The notes beneath the pieces are model-generated. The model ran no database searches. It saw only the letters and a list, made by a program, of their open reading frames with translations, and had not been told where the DNA came from. Position numbers and translations under genes: made by a program. A stretch of 64,000 nucleotides of DNA, taken from NCBI GenBank assembly GCA_020632795.1, contig JACKEV010000010.1, forward strand, positions 496,001 through 560,000, in the 5' to 3' direction. Within the stretch, counting starts at the first letter, position 1. Each line of letters begins with the position of its first letter. Positions 60,642 to 64,000 of this stretch are shown here, in pieces. This stretch comes from Alphaproteobacteria bacterium (lineage in GTDB: Bacteria > Myxococcota_A > UBA796 > CAJQPC01).

Positions 60642-62450
60642 GTGCAGTTCACCGACTACGCGACCCTGATCGTCAGCGCCGACAGCCACCGGCGGCAGGT
60701 GATGACCCAGGTGCTCAAGCAGGCGGGGCTCCCGGTGAGCGCCTACGCGCTGCCGTCCGACGCCCTCGACGCCCTGGCCCAGCAGCCCGCCGACCTCATC
60801 CTTATCGACGGGCGCTTCCCGGAGCCCCACGGGCAGCTCTTCCCCCGCATCCGCCTGATGTCGGGCGGGCGCACCCCCCGCATCCTCCTGCTCGACCCCC
60901 CCCGCAGCCTGGAGATGGCCCGCTGGATGGGCAGCCTCGGCGAGCACGGGCTGGAGCCGACCGTCATCCGGCTCGGCAGCCCCTGGCAGATCATCGAGAA
61001 GCTCCTGCCGGTGCTGGAGTCCCAGGACACCCCCTCCACCTCCTCGGACGGCGGGGGCGGCACCAGCCCGCTGCACCCCCTGGAGAGCCCCCCGGACGTC
61101 GAGGCGGTCCAGTTCATCATCGGGCTGTGGGCGCGGCGGCGCTCCGGCCGGGTGCGGCTGCCGCTCCTGGGGCGCAGCGCGGAGATCTGGGGCGGCCAGC
61201 CGGTCAGCGAGGCGGATCGGCAGGTGCTGGTCCAGGCGCTCTACGTCGGCGGCGCCACCTTCACCAGCGCCGAGGTCTCCCAGCCCCGCCGCCCCTACCG
61301 CATCGAGGGGGACCTCTGGGAGGCCGGCCGTCGGCTGTCCTCGCCCGTCATGGTCATGTCCGCCCTGAGCGACCTGCTGGTGGAGCGCTCCGCCGGTCGG
61401 CGCGCCCTGGACCTGCCCCTGCCCGAGCCCGTGGCCCGGCTCCTGCGCGCCCGGCGGCCCCGGGCCTCCCTGCTGGCCCTGTGCCGCGAGGCCAACCTCG
61501 CCCCCTCCCAGATCGCCGACCCCCTCTCTGCGCTCGTGCGCATGGGCATGTTCTCCCTCCGCGCCCTGCCCGACGCCCAGAACGTCACCCCGACCTGGGA
61601 CTCCGACGAGCCGCTGGCCTCCGAGCTGCCCCGCCGCGCCCCCTCGCGCCCCCCGCCGCGGCGGCCGACCCCTCCCCCGGAGCGCCCCCGCACCACCAGC
61701 CTCTCGGGACAGAGCGGGCAGAGCGGCCAGAGCGGCCAGAGCGGGCAGGTCTCCCGCCCCCCCCGCAGCCAGGCCCCCCGCAGCCGCGCCCCCCAGGGCG
61801 ACGACGACCAGCGGCGCGGCGCCCTCCTGCGGCGGCTGCGCAAGGAGTGGGAGCTGATCGAGTTCGCGGACGACTGGACCGTGCTCGGCATCCCCAAGGA
61901 CTCGCCGGAGGACCTCATCCAGCGCGCCGGGGAGCGCATGCACCGCCGGTACAGCAGCCTGCTGGAGGGCCCCGACTACGGTCACGAGGTGCGCCAGCTC
62001 GCCCGCCAGATCCGGGAGCGGGTCGACGGCGCCCTCCAGGCGGTCCAGGGCGGCGCCGGTGAGGCCACCCCGCCGCGCCCGGTCGCCGCGTTCCGCCAGG
62101 GCAAGCGCGAATTGGAGCGGGGCCACTTCAACCAGGCCGCCCAGTGGTTCCGTGCCGCCCGCCAGGCCGAGCCCCGCTCCGCCGAGTACACCGGCTACCT
62201 GGGCTGGGCGCTGTTCAACGACCCGAACCTGCCCAAGGATCAGCGTCAGAAGAAGGGCCTGGAGCTGCTCCAGCTCGCGGACGTTTCTGCCGAGCCCCGC
62301 CCCGACCTGCAGTACTTCCTCGCCTTCGCCGAGGCGGTGATGGGTCAGGAGCGGTCCGCGCTGGCCCGGGTGCGGCGCCTGCTGGCCAGCCACCCCGACC
62401 AACCCGAGGCCCGGGACCTGTTCAACCGCCTGCGCGCCCAGAGCCACTGA
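60642..62450 (+). CDS. REC-like/PATAN (DUF4388)/J-like/TPR signalling protein
   Basis: 602 aa from GTG 60642. Residues 5-125 are receiver-like (LIVSADSHRRQVM, LILIDGRFPEPHG with Asp), but the Lys/Thr are not clear. Residues 150-320 resemble a PATAN/DUF4388 region (AVQFIIGLWARRRSGRVRL, ASLLALCREANLAP). A Pro-rich linker carries the (GQS) repeat. About 405-465 is a J-like module (DDWTVLGIPKDSPEDLIQRA) without HPD, and the C-terminus is TPR-like (ELERGHFNQAAQWFRAARQ, YTGYLGWALFN). Typical of Myxococcota gliding/signalling proteins such as FrzS/SgmX relatives (inference). Confidence 0.8.
   Translation: MQFTDYATLIVSADSHRRQVMTQVLKQAGLPVSAYALPSDALDALAQQPADLILIDGRFPEPHGQLFPRIRLMSGGRTPRILLLDPPRSLEMARWMGSLGEHGLEPTVIRLGSPWQIIEKLLPVLESQDTPSTSSDGGGGTSPLHPLESPPDVEAVQFIIGLWARRRSGRVRLPLLGRSAEIWGGQPVSEADRQVLVQALYVGGATFTSAEVSQPRRPYRIEGDLWEAGRRLSSPVMVMSALSDLLVERSAGRRALDLPLPEPVARLLRARRPRASLLALCREANLAPSQIADPLSALVRMGMFSLRALPDAQNVTPTWDSDEPLASELPRRAPSRPPPRRPTPPPERPRTTSLSGQSGQSGQSGQSGQVSRPPRSQAPRSRAPQGDDDQRRGALLRRLRKEWELIEFADDWTVLGIPKDSPEDLIQRAGERMHRRYSSLLEGPDYGHEVRQLARQIRERVDGALQAVQGGAGEATPPRPVAAFRQGKRELERGHFNQAAQWFRAARQAEPRSAEYTGYLGWALFNDPNLPKDQRQKKGLELLQLADVSAEPRPDLQYFLAFAEAVMGQERSALARVRRLLASHPDQPEARDLFNRLRAQSH
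61707..61748 (+). repeat. 9-bp coding tandem repeat, (GQS)n
   Basis: 4.7 copies of a 9-bp unit (GGNCAGAGC) encoding Gly-Gln-Ser within the Pro-rich linker of the 602-aa protein. Likely length-variable by slippage. Confidence 0.85.
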
Positions 62451-62496
62451 CCCCGAGGATTGGCCGAGGCGGGCCGGAGGGTGCGACAATGGCCCG

Positions 62497-63897
62497 GTGC
62501 GCCTGAAGAAGCCCATCCTGGGTGGAGCCCTGCTCACCGTTCTCGCGGCGGCCGAGGCCCACGCCGCCCCCCGCACCCGCGAGCCCGCGCCCGAGCTGGC
62601 CCAGCAGCTCGCCGAGCACCCCTGGGCGGACGCCGAGCGCGCCGTCCGCGCGGCCGTCGCCGCCGAGATGTCCCTGATCGAGGCGCCCTCCCCCGCTCGG
62701 GACTGGGCGGGCGCGGCCCAGGCGCTGGAGCGCTCCCGCACCCAGGGCCTGTGGCAGGTGCGCTGGCAGCTCCGCATCTTCGACGCCGCCATCGACATCG
62801 GCGACGTCAACGAGGCCCGCCAGGCCCTGATGCTCGCCGAGCAGGCCGACGGCCCCTTCCACGGGCGGCGCTGGCAGCTCCGGGCCCTGCAGACGGTCAC
62901 CCTGATGCGGCTGATCCTGCCCTGGTGCGTGGCCGCGATCACCGCCGTGGGGGTCGGCACCCTGCTCGACCGCGCGGCCAGCCGCCGCCGCCGCGGGGAC
63001 GGCCGCGCCCGCGTCGTGCTCAACCCCTACGTCACCGGCCGGCCCCTGCGGGACGGCAAGCTGGTCTACGGCCGCGACCACATCCTGAACACCCTGGTGC
63101 GGGGCCTGCGGGAGGGGCGCAGCTACTACCTCACCGGCGAGCGCCGCATCGGGAAGACCACCCTGCTGCTCCAGGTGGGCGAGCTGAACCGCATCGCGGG
63201 CGGGGTGAGCGTCTTCGTAGACGTCGCCGGCACCTTCGGCGACCAGGCCCTCGGCGTGCTGGAGCGCTCCCTGCGCACCGCCGCCCGCGCCGCCGGGGTC
63301 TCGCCCGACGGCAGCCCCCTCCGGATCGCCGCCCGGCTGGCCGAGAAGGGCCCGCTGCTGCTGCTCGTGGACGAGGTCGACGGCCTGAACAACGCCAGCC
63401 CCGAGGCCCGCGCCGCCCTGCGCGAGCTGGGCCTGGGCCCCGACGCCCCCGGCTGCATCGTCGCCGCCGGGGTCGGCTTCGACCTCCACCGGGACGAGGA
63501 GGCCCGGCGCTGGGCCCAGCACCTCAAGGTGCTCGACGTCGAGCCGCTCACCGACGAGGCCGGCCGCGCCCTGCTCACCGAGCCCGTCGCCGGCTACCTG
63601 GGCTGGACGCCGCCCGCGGTGGAGGCCGTGCTGACCGCCGCCGACGGCCGCCCGATGATCATCCAGCTCTACGGCCTCAACGTGGTGGACCGGGTGGGCC
63701 CGCTGCGCCGGACCCGGGTGCTCCTCCAGGACGTCATCGAGGCCCGCCCCGCCGTGGACAAGGCCTGGCGCGCCATCCAGGACCACGGCCTGGAGGACGA
63801 GCTGGTGCCCGTCGACGTCGACATGGCCCAGCTCGAGCTGGGGCGCCTCTGCCAGGAGATCGAGGAGCTGGAGCGGCTGCTGGCGGTGCGGCGATGA
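62497..63897 (+). CDS. Membrane-linked AAA/STAND-like ATPase
   Basis: 466 aa from GTG 62497. N-terminal signal-like helix (LGGALLTVLAAAEAHA), a helical region of about 110 residues with a TPR-like part (FDAAIDIGDVNEARQALM), a membrane helix at 137-157 (LILPWCVAAITAVGVG), then an ATPase: Walker A GERRIGKTT (214-222), Walker B LLLLVDEVDGL, arginine-rich sensor region. This resembles the STAND/ORC-like ATPases fused behind membrane helices. The stop overlaps the next gene (ATGA). Confidence 0.8.
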   Translation: MRLKKPILGGALLTVLAAAEAHAAPRTREPAPELAQQLAEHPWADAERAVRAAVAAEMSLIEAPSPARDWAGAAQALERSRTQGLWQVRWQLRIFDAAIDIGDVNEARQALMLAEQADGPFHGRRWQLRALQTVTLMRLILPWCVAAITAVGVGTLLDRAASRRRRGDGRARVVLNPYVTGRPLRDGKLVYGRDHILNTLVRGLREGRSYYLTGERRIGKTTLLLQVGELNRIAGGVSVFVDVAGTFGDQALGVLERSLRTAARAAGVSPDGSPLRIAARLAEKGPLLLLVDEVDGLNNASPEARAALRELGLGPDAPGCIVAAGVGFDLHRDEEARRWAQHLKVLDVEPLTDEAGRALLTEPVAGYLGWTPPAVEAVLTAADGRPMIIQLYGLNVVDRVGPLRRTRVLLQDVIEARPAVDKAWRAIQDHGLEDELVPVDVDMAQLELGRLCQEIEELERLLAVRR

Positions 63898-64000
63898 TGG
63901 CACTGGCCCTGGTCACCGCCGCGCTCGCCCGGGACGCCGGGCTGTCGATCTCCCCCGACCACATCGCGGCCTGGCACCACGACGAGGGCATGGTCCTCTA
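63894..64000 (+). CDS. Unknown protein (3' truncated by window edge)
   Basis: ATG 63894 overlaps the ATPase stop (ATGA). 35 residues are visible, starting MMALALVTAALARDAG and including HIAAWHHDEG. Too short to identify; a signal peptide or membrane start is possible. Confidence 0.45.
   Translation, partial: MMALALVTAALARDAGLSISPDHIAAWHHDEGMVL

Noticed and set aside
61707..61748. 9-bp tandem repeats as a CRISPR-like or regulatory array
   Set aside because: They are in-frame Gly-Gln-Ser codons in a linker of a coding gene, without spacers.

Overview
This is a gene-dense, very GC-rich (roughly 70% or more) chromosomal segment with short intergenic gaps, many ATGA/GTGA start-stop overlaps and frequent GTG/TTG starts. 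The gene mix (sigma-54/NtrC-type two-component control, Ser/Thr protein kinase, FHA proteins, a class III cyclase, PATAN/TPR signalling proteins, many lipoproteins, a giant SpvB/FG-GAP-Rhs protein) suggests a Myxococcota-like bacterium (former Deltaproteobacteria). This is inferred from content; there is no rRNA or marker phylogeny here. I saw no tRNA, rRNA, CRISPR array or insertion sequence.

Layout. 1-3.9 kb: a three-gene plus-strand operon that enters from outside the window: a WD40-like propeller, a 615-aa fusion of N-acetylmuramoyl-L-alanine amidase, caspase-like fold lacking both catalytic residues, and papain-like protease, and an 86-aa Cas2/SinR-like protein. This is the best candidate for an undescribed system. 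3.9-14.5 kb (minus strand): a polymorphic-toxin locus. A 2,697-aa SpvB/FG-GAP/YD-repeat protein ends in a Tox-REase-7-like nuclease and overlaps a HEAT-like immunity gene. It is followed by a displaced tip with a Tox-REase-5-like nuclease and its Imm52-like partner, then by a decayed third tip. 14.7-17.3 kb: Kup potassium transporter with a coupled 56-aa ORF, and a small membrane methyltransferase.

17.3-31.4 kb: a copper/heavy-metal resistance island (CusCBA-type efflux, multicopper oxidase lipoprotein, metal-binding lipoprotein, sensor kinase plus NtrC-family regulator, CopA P-type ATPase). Its four apparent transcription starts carry -24/-12 sigma-54 elements. Three UAS regions, each with two TTCGC-type palindromes exactly 21 bp apart, serve them, so the complete circuit can be read from the sequence. 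CusA carries an unusual insertion with two EF-hands, and a CPMHP/CGM heavy-metal-binding module recurs in CusB, the small lipoprotein and CopA.

31.5-49.1 kb: mixed accessory genes: NHL-type lipoprotein, di-haem peroxidase, membrane Ser/Thr kinase followed by a gene interrupted by an in-frame TGA, a pair of P-loop GTPases (one fused to a YaaW-like domain, one with a DUF697-like tail), arylsulfotransferase-like lipoprotein plus PAPS-type sulfotransferase, vWA protein, TPR protein, a LamG-HhH protein behind its own sigma-54-like promoter, an esterase, a ferritin-like protein and an ABA4-like membrane protein. 49.1-49.5 kb has no gene but contains a 162-nt hairpin whose imperfect pairs are all G-U wobbles in plus-strand RNA.

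49.5-64 kb: more conserved genes: double-FHA protein, HMG-CoA lyase, ornithine carbamoyltransferase, glutamyl-tRNA synthetase, class III cyclase, nicotinate phosphoribosyltransferase divergent from an RlmI-like methyltransferase, M14-type deacylase, SDR epimerase, then a signalling operon (REC-only regulator, REC/PATAN/J-like/TPR protein, membrane AAA ATPase) that runs out of the window.
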